A stretch of DNA of 64,000 bases from Dendrophyllia cribrosa (GCA_024195265.1 JAJLRJ010000002.1:15674764-15738763), one strand, 5' to 3'; positions 35,701-44,932 are shown, counted from the stretch's first letter. Notes: generated from the sequence alone by a model not told the origin. Program-made: numbers and translations.

Positions 35701-38531
35701 ACAATGGTTTTCTGATATTAACTTTCATACAAAACAAAACGAAATGAACCAATCAGAACTCGTACCAACTGAAAACACCGAATCGGAGCCAAGCGCACGA
35801 AAACACGCGATTCTGAGTTGGAAAATAGATTGAACCAGTTATAGAGCAAAGTGTATGCAACCCCAAAGGAAACACACGGTTACCGTGCTAAACAGCCAAA
35901 ACAAAACAAGATACTATATCAATTATGTTGATCCAAAGCAATTTTGGGGTTTGCCCTATTTGTACTTCGTTTTGTGATTGATCACTGAGATACTTACTAA
36001 ACTCATACCACTTTCTCGACAAATTAGAGGTTAAACCAAAACCACTTGTGACTCGTTCGCATGTGTTTTCCCGCCTTTGGCGCCAGCTACAACTTTGCTT
36101 CGAGTTCTGATTGGTTTATTACTGTTTTCTGTGCCTGCTGTGATTGGTCAGAGAAATATCTTTAATTTTGTTCTTTCTTTACAAAATTGAAAAGCGCTCT
36201 AATACACCACCTTTAGTTGTTGTTGTAAGGAGAAGTAGAGGTGATTCGGTAACGTAAAATCCTTCTGAACAATTCAATTGTAATTATTTAGTTTTTATAA
36301 CAACAGCTGGGACATTAATCCTTACCATTCAACTAAAGCCCTCGCCCATCTTTTTATTCTATTCTCATATCCTATCATCATGCCTTTGATTTGTTGATCT
36401 GTTTTTCTTGATGAAAGAGTAAAGCCTAACATGGGACTATTTATAACTTAAGAGTAAATGTAAGAGGTATTGTAAGGCATATATAGTATAATTATCACTA
36501 AATTCTTGTTATATTACCCTAATTTTTCAAATTAATGATTAACCTTGCTGCCATAATAGTAAATACATCTGCACTGTTCATTTTTACAGCCTTCAGGTAA
36601 AAACGTTCGTTGTCCAGTAAAATTATCTAAAAAAATCTCACGTGAAAGAACATAATTATTCGCTGAGTGTGAAATCTGTTGAGTTTTTAATGAACAAGGA
36701 AAGAAAGGAAACCTTAACCATACTTTACAAAACTTATATTAAATTACCAATCAAAACGAATAACAGTAACGACCAATTTTATCTTTTTAATTTCATTTAA
36801 CCCGTACTTTTCAGCCAAACGGACAGAAGATTGAAATGGAGTGCATGCTTCCCAACGGTTAGTCGTTTGAACTAATCTCAGTAAATACTGACAATTATCT
36901 GACCTGGATATCAGTCTTCAATGACGATATCTTTTCGGCCAATTTGACAATATCATTATTCCTCGAGCAGTTTTCATGAAATAAGGCTTCCTGTTAGTGC
37001 ATGTTCTACTAACACCATGATATTTAACATGCACTAAAATTATTTAAGTCATGTTAACGCGCTCAAATTAACATTTAAGCTTCAAGATACCACTGCAAAC
37101 TAAAAAAAAAACACAAAATGACATAGAAACCAGTAATATAAGTCTAGCTACTGCTAGCGGTCTATTTGCACCGTGCAAACAATCTAACTTGAAACGTTCT
37201 TGCAACTCCTCATCTATTTCATCGAGAACGATGCGCAATAGGTCATTTGAAACGTTGCAACGTGCAGCCTGTATGTGTTGTATATGAGCGTGCAATGACC
37301 AAAGTAGTGTTTTAGACAAGTTGGCGTAAGTAACAATGTCTACAGGAAAGAAGAATTCAGTTTCATGTCTGTGAGCTTTGCTACAACGTCACGCTATAAT
37401 GTTGCATTCGACGTGTCTTTCAATACTCTTTTACAAATACTCATTCTCGGTTGAAATTTCAAGTGGGAGGAGTTGCTTTCTGTTGCTCTTATGTGGCGTC
37501 TTGATCTCTACTGAAGCTATTCCAAACCTCAGCGATCAAGAAGTCAGTTTCATTTTTGTGACCTTTGCTACAACTTCACACAACAATGTTTCATTTGACG
37601 CGGTGTCTTGCAATATACTTAACCTCGGTTAAAATTTGTGGGAGGAGGGGCACTCTGTTGCTCTTTTTTGGCGTCTTGACGGTTTCTTGAACTTGACAGT
37701 TGACCTCTACTGAAGCTATTCCAAGCCTGAGCGATCAACATCGAATTTCTCCTTACAACACCAACGCACTGTAGAGCAGACAAGGTGTTCTAATTAGAAA
37801 CCGATTGGTTACTGGGATGTGGGCCGAGATCACGTGGCATTGGCGTGCAGGTTTCCTTTTTCTTGTTGCTTCAATCATAAGAAGACTAAAGTCCTAGTTA
37901 TTTTGATCTGTTGCGTTCAAAATCGCTAAACCTTGTTGACGTTTAACGCAACGATAATTGTCAACTGTTTAGTGTAACATCCCTTTTAAATTGTTTGTTT
38001 CAATAGGATTTCTATCTGGCACAGATGTGTTTCTATGAAAGTCAGTACAAAAGTACTGTTTTACTGAGCACCTTTTATTTTTATTCTGCATTTTATATTC
38101 ATATCATTTCATTTTTTCATTCCCAGGCTCTGGAGGACGAGACGGAGATCAGCTCTGAGAGCCGCTCCCGCTCCTCCACGGGACTATCCTCCCCACTCTC
38201 CTTACCCATGGTACGAATAGAAGTGACGTCACCGCAGCCATCTGACGCTCAGGGTCATGTAGAGGAGCCCCCTCCACGCATAGCAGGGGATAGGGACAGG
38301 TCACTGATGGTTCTTGATTTCCCGGATGTTATTAAATCGGCAGAGAGCAGTCCACGACATTCATTAATACCGCTGACCGAGTTTTACGACCACAGTAGAA
38401 CTATGAACGAGAGAAGAACTAGAGAGATAATAAATCAGATAAATGCTGAAGTGGCGCAAGCGATAAACAGAGGACAAAGTCCGTATTTTATTTATGGGAT
38501 AATGGATAATGACGAGGAGACATGGTGTTGA
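5734..38531 (+). CDS. Cav2: Voltage-gated calcium channel alpha1 subunit, Cav2 type (5' end missing)
   Basis: Pore-forming subunit of a high-voltage-activated calcium channel, which in Cav2 channels triggers transmitter release at presynaptic membranes. I traced 43 exons in one frame, giving 1,757 residues plus stop; every junction keeps phase and uses GT/AG. Visible are four S4 voltage sensors with periodic Arg/Lys, four pore loops each with a selectivity Glu (TMEGW, TGEDW, TGEGW, TGENW; the EEEE signature), the I-II linker beta-subunit site, an EF-hand-like/pre-IQ region and an IQ motif. Cav2 rather than Cav1 is indicated by AVRVLRPLK in IS4, [17 protein letters not shown] IIIS2, [18 protein letters not shown] in the III-IV linker and the Trp-Cys C-terminus. 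IS1-IS3 and the N-terminus are not in the window. Two joins are tentative: the donor after exon 9,332-9,367 and the 20-nt exon 38,007-38,026. Exon coordinates are listed in the block entries below. Confidence 0.95.
6058..6335. repeat. MITE family A, copy 1 (Cav2 intron)
   Basis: About 280 bp carrying the family core: GTCGTAAAACCAAAAC near one end, ACTCTGACCAATCAC, an AAGCGCGGGAAAACGCG block and GGTTTTGGTTTTACTTCTGA, with inverted CCAAT-box-like words inside. Related copies lie at 22,752-22,948, 24,591-24,870, 28,974-29,425, 31,365-31,602, 34,048-34,637 and 36,030-36,202, with fragments at 27,471-27,531 and 35,742-35,830. Confidence 0.8.
6631..6885. repeat. Foldback MITE, arms about 65 bp
   Basis: Left arm AATAGCCCAATAAACAGTTG through GGCCTTTGAGTGAGAGTGAG is mirrored by CTCACTTTCACTCAAAGGCC through a CAACTGTAAAATGG end before TATTG. 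The element lies in the intron between the IS5 and pore exons. Confidence 0.8.
7240..7361. repeat. Solo end of a dispersed inverted-repeat element
   Basis: This stretch (AAAAAGCCCTA through CAGTCCACCGAACAAACAGAG) matches 60,707-60,826 with scattered differences. There it forms one arm of a complete inverted-repeat element at 60,372-60,814. Confidence 0.7.
8159..8761. repeat. Inverted-repeat element, about 600 bp
   Basis: Ends AGAGACCTTAAGATTGAGG and, inverted, CCTCGATCTTAAGGTCTCT. A second internal copy of CTTAAGATTGAGGGTT occurs near 8,260. No coding capacity; lies between the IS6 exon and the beta-site exon. Confidence 0.75.
8994..9367 (+). other. Cav2: Cav2 I-II linker with beta-subunit interaction site, exons 5-6
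   Basis: Exon 8,994-9,109 continues [12 protein letters not shown] and encodes an alpha-interaction-domain-like helix, [15 protein letters not shown], completed by ED at the start of exon 9,332-9,367. Tyr, Trp and Ile that grip the Cav-beta groove are kept; the usual QQ pair and the Gly before Tyr are not. Exon 9,332-9,367 (36 nt) uses a poor donor (CATG|GTGTCG), chosen because it alone keeps frame with the next exon. Confidence 0.85.
9853..17521 (+). other. Cav2: Cav2 domain II, exons 7-14
   Basis: Exons 9,853-9,973 (rest of the I-II linker), 12,283-12,455 (IIS1), 13,713-13,825 (IIS2-S3), 14,627-14,736 (IIS3-S4, [16 protein letters not shown]), 15,008-15,139 (IIS5), 16,060-16,132 and 16,987-17,110 (pore; TGEDW with the selectivity Glu at 16,999-17,001) and 17,254-17,521 (end of IIS6, [17 protein letters not shown], then the start of the II-III linker). 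All phases agree. The intron 17,111-17,253 splits an Asn-Tyr junction. Confidence 0.93.
12942..12982. repeat. Short perfect palindrome
   Basis: AGTTTGATTTATTGACC and its reverse complement meet almost without a loop (GGCGGTCAATAAATCAAATT follows). A strong hairpin in an intron between the IIS1 and IIS2 exons. Confidence 0.65.
17254..19830 (+). other. Cav2: Cav2 II-III linker, exons 14-17
   Basis: Exons 17,254-17,521, 18,635-18,668, 19,101-19,215 and 19,609-19,738. After the IIS6 end the linker is basic (RRKRLEKR), then Ser/Gln- and acid-rich, then [17 protein letters not shown], and runs into IIIS1. It is only about 165 residues, far shorter than in vertebrate Cav2 channels, and shows no region resembling the syntaxin/SNAP-25-binding synprint site. 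Confidence 0.85.
20039..20196. repeat. Near-perfect inverted repeat flanked by a 14-bp direct repeat
   Basis: Arms of about 71 bp start GAGAATTTAGTTTTATCGAC and are perfectly mirrored at the right end, with a short AT-only loop. The 14-mer CATGTAACACGTTA occurs on both sides (19,967-19,980 and 20,196-20,209). It lies just after the IIIS1 exon donor. Confidence 0.85.
20233..20857. repeat. Large inverted repeat, arms about 270 bp
   Basis: CGGCAGCAAAATTCGGCAG at the left is mirrored by CTGCCGAATTTTGCTGCCG at the right, and nearly the whole arm is complementary (for example GTCTTAATGTGTTC against GAACACGTTAAGAC). Spacer roughly 90 bp. Sits in the same intron as the preceding element. Confidence 0.88.
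20976..21374. repeat. MITE-like element with GCTCGAATAAGCGCC ends
   Basis: Left end GAGCTCGAATAAGCGCCCC, right end GGGGGCTAATTCGAGC, with repeated GGCGCTTAT words inside. A diverged relative lies around 13,160-13,510. Confidence 0.65.
22752..22948. repeat. MITE family A, copy 2 (truncated)
   Basis: Shares CAGACGCAGACAATG, the CCAATCAGAACTCG word, AAGCGCGGGAAAACACG and CTGATTGGTTGAGAAAGTG with the other copies, but lacks both terminal TAGAGCGGTT ends. It lies in the intron between the IIIS4 and IIIS5 exons. Confidence 0.75.
24082..24305 (-). repeat. Dispersed repeat with TTAACCCTTTAACTC ends (copy 1)
   Basis: The reverse complement matches 39,232-39,442 over about 200 bp (shared TTTTTCAATATTTTACAAAA, TTTTGCATGGTACCATTTG). 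Both copies end in inverted TTAACCC...CTC(C/T)CA motifs, so it is a terminal-inverted-repeat element. Confidence 0.75.
24591..24870. repeat. MITE family A, copy 3 (full length)
   Basis: Complete copy: TAGAGCGGTTTCCAATTCAG at the left, GACACTCAATTGAAAACTGC then TCTA at the right. This copy defines the terminal inverted repeat TAGAGC(A/G)GTTTTCAATTGAGTGTCG. Confidence 0.85.
28974..29425. repeat. MITE family A, copy 4, interrupted by another element
   Basis: Left end TAGAGCGGTTTTCAATTGAG and right end CAATTGAAACTCGCTCTA are present, but the middle is split by a separate palindromic element at 29,141-29,281. Confidence 0.85.
29141..29281. repeat. Palindromic element nested in a MITE
   Basis: CACGGTTAACCTTTCTCATT at the left and AATGAGAAAGGTTAACCGTG at the right form its terminal inverted repeat. 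Removing it restores the family A layout around it. Confidence 0.8.
30244..30439. repeat. MITE-like element with TGACTCGTCCCCAGTCGTCT ends
   Basis: The 20-bp end is repeated inverted at the right (AGACGACTGGGGACGAGTCA). The interior is rich in GAGAGG/GGGAAGG. A degenerate relative lies at about 56,040-56,140. Confidence 0.75.
31365..31602. repeat. MITE family A, copy 5 (diverged, rearranged)
   Basis: Keeps CACGCGTTTTCCCGCGCTTT, GACTGGTTGAGAAGG, ACCAATCACAAGGCATAG and the ACACTCAATTGAAAAC end. Confidence 0.65.
31878..32165. repeat. MITE-like element packed with CAAAGG/CTTTGA words
   Basis: Ends ACTGCAC and GTGCAGT enclose about 290 bp in which short words such as TTTGAC, CAAAGG and ATCAAA recur in both orientations roughly every 15-20 bp. 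It directly follows the exon ending at 31,864. Confidence 0.65.
34048..34637. repeat. MITE family A, copy 6, interrupted at 34,295-34,605
   Basis: The left part runs to CCAAAGCAATT and the right end resumes at TTTCGACACTCAATTG, with a foreign element between them. Confidence 0.8.
34295..34605. repeat. Element with CCACTCC ends nested in MITE copy 6
   Basis: Left CCCACTCCAGAAACTATG then AAAAATACCATCATAAT; right ATTATTATGGTATTTTTC then GGAGTGG. The CCACTCCAGAAACT end is the same as that of the element at 34,906-35,124. Confidence 0.75.
34906..35124. repeat. Second CCACTCC-ended foldback element
   Basis: TTATTCGCCACTCCAGAAAC at the left is mirrored by GTTTCTGGAGTGGCGAATA at the right; the adjoining GGGGAGACTGAGCAC / GTGCTTAGTCTCCC and TCTGGGATCGTTTGGGTA-type blocks are also inverted. 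Confidence 0.82.
36030..36202. repeat. MITE family A, copy 7 (inverted, partial)
   Basis: Reverse-orientation words GTGTTTTCCCGCCTTTGGCG, CGAGTTCTGATTGG and GTGATTGGTCAGAG, ending AAAATTGAAAAGCGCTCTA. Confidence 0.7.
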
Positions 38532-39090
38532 CATTGGAACAAATTTCACGATGACCTCCGGTACGTTCAATCGCGCGTGCGCAGTCGCTTTATAAGGAAA
38601 CCCTGTGACAAGGATAAATGAATTATCACTGAGATGAGGGGATTTTCAAGTGTCCAGTTATGTGTGGAGCTGCCAGAAAGTTTACAGAAATGGAAAAGTA
38701 TTCATAACGACGCTTGCTTCTTTGAACAGTCCCTGTAAGAAAAAGTCAGGGCTTGGTTTTTTAGAATCACGAGGTAACATGGAAGAAAGACCACCTTTGG
38801 CGAAAAAAATAGCAGTGTTCACGAGCAAGTTAGCCTGAGAGATTTTATACCTGGCAATTAACTATATTTCTATTTCAACAGGAAATCCCTGATGATAAAA
38901 AATAAATAAATAAACAAATGAATATAAATTTACTATGAAAGGTTCGTTATACTTAAACATATTTTTGGGAAGCAAGTTTATTTTATTTGGTTGCTTTTTC
39001 ATAATTTGTTTTTAATAAATTTACTGTTCAACCGGAAACCACGACAAGTAGGTTGTCGGATATCAGACTTTACAAGAAATAAAAGAGATT
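38532..39090 (+). other. Probable 3' UTR of Cav2
   Basis: Sequence after the stop has no conserved frame and contains AATAAA-type signals at about 38,900 (AAATAAATAAATAAAC) and 39,014 (TTTAATAAATTT), with another AATAAA near 39,078. Which one is used cannot be seen. Confidence 0.5.
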
Positions 39091-39231
39091 GTTATAATAA
39101 GAAGCAATTTTGTAGAGTACAATTAGGAACGCATGCGTGATGCAGATATCAGTTGGTTTCACACTACAAGCCGGGTATATCTAAGCATTTGACTCAAGTG
39201 CAATTGAGATTATTAGTTAATAGTTTTGAAA

Positions 39232-39442
39232 TTAACCCCTTAACTCCCAAGAGTGCCGGCCAAACATCAAAATTCAAGAAAAATCCCAAATTTCATTTTG
39301 TGAAATATTGAAAAACAAATGGTACCATGCAAAAGTACTGCCAAAGAGGTTTCATTTTAATGGTCACACCATAGGATTTGGTCCACAGGCTCAAAAGTCT
39401 CTACATGTCTCCACAGTTGACTCTGGGAGTAAAAGGGTTAAG
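39232..39442 (+). repeat. Dispersed repeat with TTAACCC ends (copy 2)
   Basis: Counterpart of 24,082-24,305 in the opposite orientation. Ends are TTAACCCCTTAACTCCC and CTCTGGGAGTAAAAGGGTTA. Fragments of its GGTCACAC..TAGGATTT..ATCCACAG core recur near 200, 2,930, 44,465, 44,570 and 47,820. Confidence 0.75.
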
Positions 39443-39598
39443 GATTCACAACTGATGACAAAGAGCATTACTTAAAACACCAGTTGTCAATAACTGTCAA
39501 TGTTTTGCGCCGGTGCACGTGTCATTCAATTGTCTGCTGTTTTCTTATTGGTCACGTGCGTTCTCAAAAGCTGTCCCAAGTGGTTGTGCCTAAATCAT

Positions 39599-39804
39599 AC
39601 CGTCCAGAAGGACGTTGGACACCTTATTGAGACTTATAAAACGTAATGTCGACACTTAGAATTTTATTTTCAATAAATGTTTAAGTGTAAAAAAAAATCT
39701 AAAATCCCCACTCAATTTAACAAAATAAACTGCTACCCCTAACCTCAACTGAAAGCTAACCAGTTACTTCGTTATGTAAGTCTCAATAAGGTGTCCGACG
39801 GTAC
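39599..39804. repeat. Inverted-repeat element
   Basis: GGACACCTTATTGAGACTTA near the left end is mirrored by TAAGTCTCAATAAGGTGTCC near the right, with outer TACCGTCC / GACGGTA. Confidence 0.7.
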
Positions 39805-41358
39805 GCTTTGGGCTTGACCGTCCCAAGTGCGGTGTAAATCATACTTGTCTTCATACTTCGGCTACTTTGAAATAGACACGGCATGGTCACAAAGTAGGGT
39901 TAAAGTATGTGCATTTTTCTTTTTCACATGCAATGTTAGTTTCAAGCCGCACTTTGGATATACTTAGAAGCCCTGGTGTGAAAAGCACCAATCTTTTTCG
40001 TCTTGAGTTCACTCGTAGACATTTGTATTTGACTTCACAGTTATATTTTCTTGACTCTCTAAAAGTTGATGCGAACTACTGAATTTTTATAAATGGTCTT
40101 CGCGTGAGTTTCTCAAAAGTCCCGAAAACAATTCGATTATCTTTTGACTTTTTAGAGTTTCCGTCGCTAAAAACACTATAGGATCTTTGTAATTTCTATA
40201 AAATAAATTGCGCTAATTTGCACTAGGAACTGCTATCACTTCACATAAACTGCTAACAAACGTTATCATTCTTGGGCCCGAAAAGCCATACGGAGTTTCG
40301 AGAAACGCACGCCAGGTCTCAAACAGCCTTCTAACGTAAACTCCTGCCAGGAGAATGCAGCTATCTTTCGCCCTTAAAATGATGATAAAGAATTTTTTAT
40401 AAACTGTCGAAAGAGATCGTGTGACATTTTTTGTCAATACATTTTGCTGAGCGCTATAAATTTGGAAAAAAAGAAAATGCGTGCAATGTCAGAAGCAAGA
40501 CTACTTTCCCGAACTTGCCACAGATGGCATGTTTGGCACCTTGCGTCTTTTGTGGTTCATTGACCAGATCTATTTCACGCTTTGGTTTTGCTTTGCTACA
40601 TTAAACCTTATTTTATTTTATTTATTTGTGAGGAAAACTAAAAGCAAACTAAAAATGTGACGTCTTGAAGAGTTAGAAAAGTTGGAACCTGACTGTAATT
40701 TTTGCTGGCTTAACGTTATTTATTGCAAAACTTCAGAGCTTTTTCGATGCGTAAGTTTGCGGCTTTTTACAATTGTATAAATCGGAAGGCCAGAGAACCA
40801 AATTTCATTAATGTTTACATAAAGTATGACAATGAGTAATTAATTATTTTATGTACGATTTGCGATATTTGCTAAAAAGTGCAGCACTGTTCAATGCCTG
40901 TAAAAGTGTATTATAATATTGTTGGATTAGTATTGAAAATGTTTTGTAAAAATTATGGATAATAAAATTAGAACTTTTATTTAATAATTTCAAAGCTGCT
41001 CCTTGAACGAACAGAAAAAGAAATATCAAGTGAATCTTTGACAAGAGATTCAATGATATCTCTATAAACCTGTTTACCGGGGCGTGTTTGTCTACCCATT
41101 TCAGATCATGTGATCGATGTTACTCTGGAGAATTAGTTCTTACAAATATTATCATATTCACTTGTATTTGAATGCATAATTTTTAGAAAAATAAAAGAAC
41201 AATTTTCTAGAGAACGTTGCATGGTCTAAACCGATAGCTTTTAAATGGTGGGAGTGTAACACTGGCAAAATTGCTGTCAAAATTCGTCAAAAAGCGCGCG
41301 AAAAAGGACCAGGGGTCGTGAGGCGAGCATGAATTTGAAAAATGGTACACGATCCAAA

Positions 41359-41651
41359 AGTCGGCACACACCATGCGACTACCATCGTGTGAACTACTAT
41401 ACTAATTTTCGGCAAAATAATCTTTTCGCGGCAATCTCTTCGTGTGTACTGCTCGTGCAACAAATCGCTGCGAGCAAATAAAAGAATTAACTAAACAAAG
41501 GGTTAGTCAAACTATTCCTTCAACTGTTCGCCTCGTGTGTACTGTTCGTGAAACTTATCGCTGTGACCAAATAAAAGAAAAAGCCGTAAAAAAATCAAAT
41601 CAGCCGCTGCAACTTGGTCGCCACGACTAGTCGCCTCTTGTGTGCCGACCT
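41359..41651. repeat. MITE-like element containing an internal tandem duplication
   Basis: Ends GTCGGCACACACCATGCGAC and, inverted, GTCGCCTCTTGTGTGCCGAC. Inside, a CGTGTGTACTG(C/T)TCGTG block with AAATAAAAGAA occurs twice (around 41,440 and 41,530). Confidence 0.65.
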
Positions 41652-42530
41652 TAATAAGTTTATCGGAAAGGTTTCTTTGTAATTAAAATCGCCCCTTAAT
41701 TCTGCGCTCTAACCATCCATCGGAATCGGAAGCGGAGTTCGAAGCGTGAGGGCTGCCGGTTTTCCCCTTGCGATGGAAGCAGAAGCGGAAGCGAAAGAAA
41801 AGGGAAACCTTCTGATCCCGGCTTTGCGACTCCATATTTTATTTACTGTACTAGAACGTAAGTCTCCTTACGGTTCCGACTCCGACTCCGCTTCCGATTA
41901 CGTCGCCAGTGGGAACCAGTCCTTAGGCTATTAACCGTCAATAAACTTCCGCCCATTCAACTATTGGCTTTAAAGCGCTCTTAAAATTACAAGACTCGTA
42001 AAATTTCAAAAAAATTATTAACAATAAAAATACCGTTTTGACTGTTTGTATGTCAGCTAGAATACCGTTGACTGCTTGTAAATAAGCTTATTCAATCAGC
42101 TTTTAGTTAACTTACACCTGCTATTTTGTGTTTTCAGAAATTCACCCTGCTATTTATGATTCTTGTAAGATGACCGCTGTTGTTGATTTATTTATATTTT
42201 CGCACGTGGTTTTTGTATTGAGTTTGTGCTAGTCGATCATAGTAGTTTTTAGGCTTACTAAGGCATGTTTTCGCGTTATAAACTCGACTGTGAAACCACT
42301 TCTCTATTTAGTTCACACTGCAGAATTTACCGCTTTTTCGATCCGTGTTGGGATTTAAGGTGTTTTTAATGCCTCGCCAAGTCTCAAGTCTTCCTCGCCT
42401 CGCGAAGCGTAACAGAAAATAACGATTTGCTCCAAGCGATTTAGTTTCTAATCCTAATGCAAGAATCTTTCAAACAATTTTCTAAGCAGTAAGGTTGTCT
42501 TTTTGTGATCTTTCTCCACTGATACGATAT

Positions 42531-42969
42531 TTATCTCCTAGACACATGTGCGACATCAAAACTTATTCTCGTGGGATATGAAGGAATCATTTGGCAAAGG
42601 TTCTCACTGAAACAAGCCACGCCATAGCAGTTCTGACCACCGTACGACATCATTGCTAAATCACAGTGTTCTACATCGCAGCATTTCTTGATACATTCCT
42701 TCATATCCTGAACTTTGCCGAGTTGTTTAAAGTGATCAGGCTGGAGTGAATAGTCTGTTAATTTCTTTTCCGAAGACGAAGGTTGTGTACACTCGTGTTT
42801 AGGCACTGAGTTGCAGTCAACCACGGTAATCACTGCACAAGAAACAAATATGAACTCAAAACGTTTCACTGATCAGGAAACAAACATTGAATACAACACT
42901 GAACAGCTTAACATTCAACTTACCATGTAAAAATGCCAAAAAAGTCACTGTTCTATGCAGGAATGTCAT
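42531..42969 (-). CDS. Small secreted MANSC-domain protein
   Basis: Two exons on the minus strand, 42,969-42,924 and 42,832-42,531, joined by a GTAAGT donor and a pyrimidine-rich TGCAG acceptor in phase 1; 115 residues. The first exon and the start of the second give a hydrophobic signal peptide (MTFLHRTVTFLAFLHV). The rest has the Cys pattern of a MANSC domain: an early Cys, then ECIKKCCDVEHCDLA and NCYGVACFSENLC, ending shortly after in Arg-Arg-stop. MANSC domains occur at the N-terminus of animal extracellular proteins (for example LRP11 and the HAI-1 type) and probably bind other extracellular molecules; no catalytic part is present here. I chose the Met giving a normal signal peptide; an upstream in-frame Met would add 27 residues. 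It lies head-to-head with the MANSC-GH116 gene, which suggests local duplication (inference). Confidence 0.8.
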
Positions 42970-44399
42970 ACCGTTTCTTAATTTCAGACAAAATTTCACG
43001 CCTTGACTCGTGTACTGTTTCATAAACACTAGACTCGCTGAGCTGTTCAAGCGATCGCTTTGACATAGCCGCGCGTATCATCTCTGTAACCTGTAATCAA
43101 TTCGGCGTATTTGATTGGTTGTTGGTTTCACGCGCCGGTACCTGGTTCTTGTTGACTGCACTGTGGTACCAAAACACTTTACGAAATATGTCCTATTTGC
43201 TAAGGTTTCAATTGGTGTGTTTCTGACCCTGAAAATCAACTGTTAAAATTCGCTGGTTTGGTTTCTTGGTGTCATGGAGATTCAATGATTCACATTTTGA
43301 ATTAACCTATGCATGTAAAGTAGCTTTAGTAGCCAATATTCAAACAAGCAGAAAGAGTCTTCTAAACATCGCACAGCTTCTATGGATGGCCCCGTTATCT
43401 GCAACTGGATATAAAGTTAGAAGAGAGGCCTTACTTTAACTTGCGTTCAGCGACTAGTGTGAAGTTCATATCTGAAGTGTAAACACATATTAAGTCATAA
43501 ACTAGAACTTAAAAAGATATACTTATAAAAGTCATCGTTGAGATAATAAAAAATACCTTTTGAAATAAAAATACAACCCGTGGAAACAAATAGCTAAGCG
43601 CGGATTGTGTCAGACTGTCTTTTGAGTTATAGCTTGAGTTATTTGATAAAAAGCATTTTAAGAACAGTTTTCTTTGACGCCAGAGGTTTCATACAATGTT
43701 GACTGGCTCCTTCCCGTGTTGTTCTCCGATTGTTGATTCCTCGCGTTTTTCGAGAGAGCAATACGTTCTTATTTCTGCCCGCAAGGTTGTGCTTTCATCT
43801 GAGTAACATAGCTCTACTATGCTTACTTTACTATGCAACTTACTTACTACTTACTATGCAAAACTTTAAAAATCTGAGAAAGCCGGCGTCAAAGCAAATT
43901 TTCGAAATGCATTGCTGTTATCTTTTCACTTGATAATGTACTTTTTAATTAGCGACCCTCCTACCCTTTCATGTACTGTGGCATAAAAGGCACCCCTGCA
44001 TCGGAGAAACTCCCCGTATCATAGCCCGATATATGGAGCTCCCCTAACCCTGGGGGGCGTGGTCACTGGTACCCGTCGTACTGCCAACCGTTAGTGTTTC
44101 GATAACGAGTTGTAAGATTGCCTCTCTCTCTTGACCCAGGTGTATAAAGGGATCCTGCGATTGACTTTCATTCTGTGCAAAAGGAAGTAATGGTGGGCTG
44201 ATTGGAATATAATAATGAGACAGGCCTTACAAGTTACCTATTCGCGCTGCATGAGTTATTTAATCCGATGTTTCATTTTTGGTTAATCTCAAAACAAACA
44301 GCACCACGGATAAATACTATTTGACAGTGTTAATTAATGTGCCTCTTTAGAATTAATTACAACCACGGGCGCGCTGCTCAAAAGTAAGAACCATCTTGG

Positions 44400-44627
44400 C
44401 AGCATTATAAACAGTATCACAGGCAAGTACTGCTCAATAGCTTTATTTTGAAAGGCCACACTACAGGATTTCATCCACAGACCCAAACATTACAGAATCA
44501 CCCTGCACAACTTTATAAACAGTACCACAGGAAAGTACTGCTCAATAGCTTTCATTTGAATGGTCACACTTTAGGATTTTATCCACAGCCTCAAAAGTTA
44601 GAACCACCTTGTACAGCATTATAAACA
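44400..44627 (+). repeat. Tandem copies of a 107-108 bp repeat
   Basis: The words CATTATAAACAG, AAGTACTGCTCAATAGCTTT, GGTCACAC and TTTATCCACAG recur with a spacing of about 108 bp (starts near 44,403, 44,510 and 44,617). The same unit is scattered elsewhere in the window. Confidence 0.75.
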
Positions 44628-44932
44628 GGAGAGCACAGTACTTGTTATCGATATATAGTTGTTATTTCAATGGTCACGCTTACATTTTCATCCTCGGAAT
44701 TAAATTCAATAGTTATAAAGCCTGACAAACTGCCTTGCCTGACATGTTTTTGTAAGACAGGACTTCTTGCCTTAATCATACACAAACCAGAATATCTTTT
44801 AAAAATGTGTTGGAGCAATAACTGACTTATTTAACCATAGTGTAAAAACGTAAAACAAATGATGGTGCAGGCTGTGTGGTACGTACTTGAAACAGAGATT
44901 TTAAGTATTGTTCCACATAAGACACAGGACGA

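Larger units (their letters stand above)
33502..38531 (+). other. Cav2: Cav2 cytoplasmic C-tail, exons 38-43
   Basis: Exons 33,502-33,650, 33,884-34,025, 35,318-35,440, 36,815-36,857, 38,007-38,026 (tentative 20-nt exon with a weak donor GTGTTT) and terminal exon 38,127-38,531. The tail is poorly conserved, Ser/Arg/acid-rich and probably disordered. It ends Glu-Glu-Thr-Trp-Cys-stop. Without the small exon the last exon would be read in a frame that stops after about ten codons, which is why I include it; joining 35,440 directly to 38,127 is an in-frame alternative isoform. Confidence 0.75.
39091..42530. other. Intergenic region with repeats
   Basis: No gene recognised. It holds the repeat copy at 39,232-39,442, inverted elements at 39,599-39,804 and 41,359-41,651 and a GGAAGCG/CCGACTCCG-rich inverted stretch at about 41,718-41,930. 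The rest is AT-rich with no visible coding signal. Confidence 0.6.
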
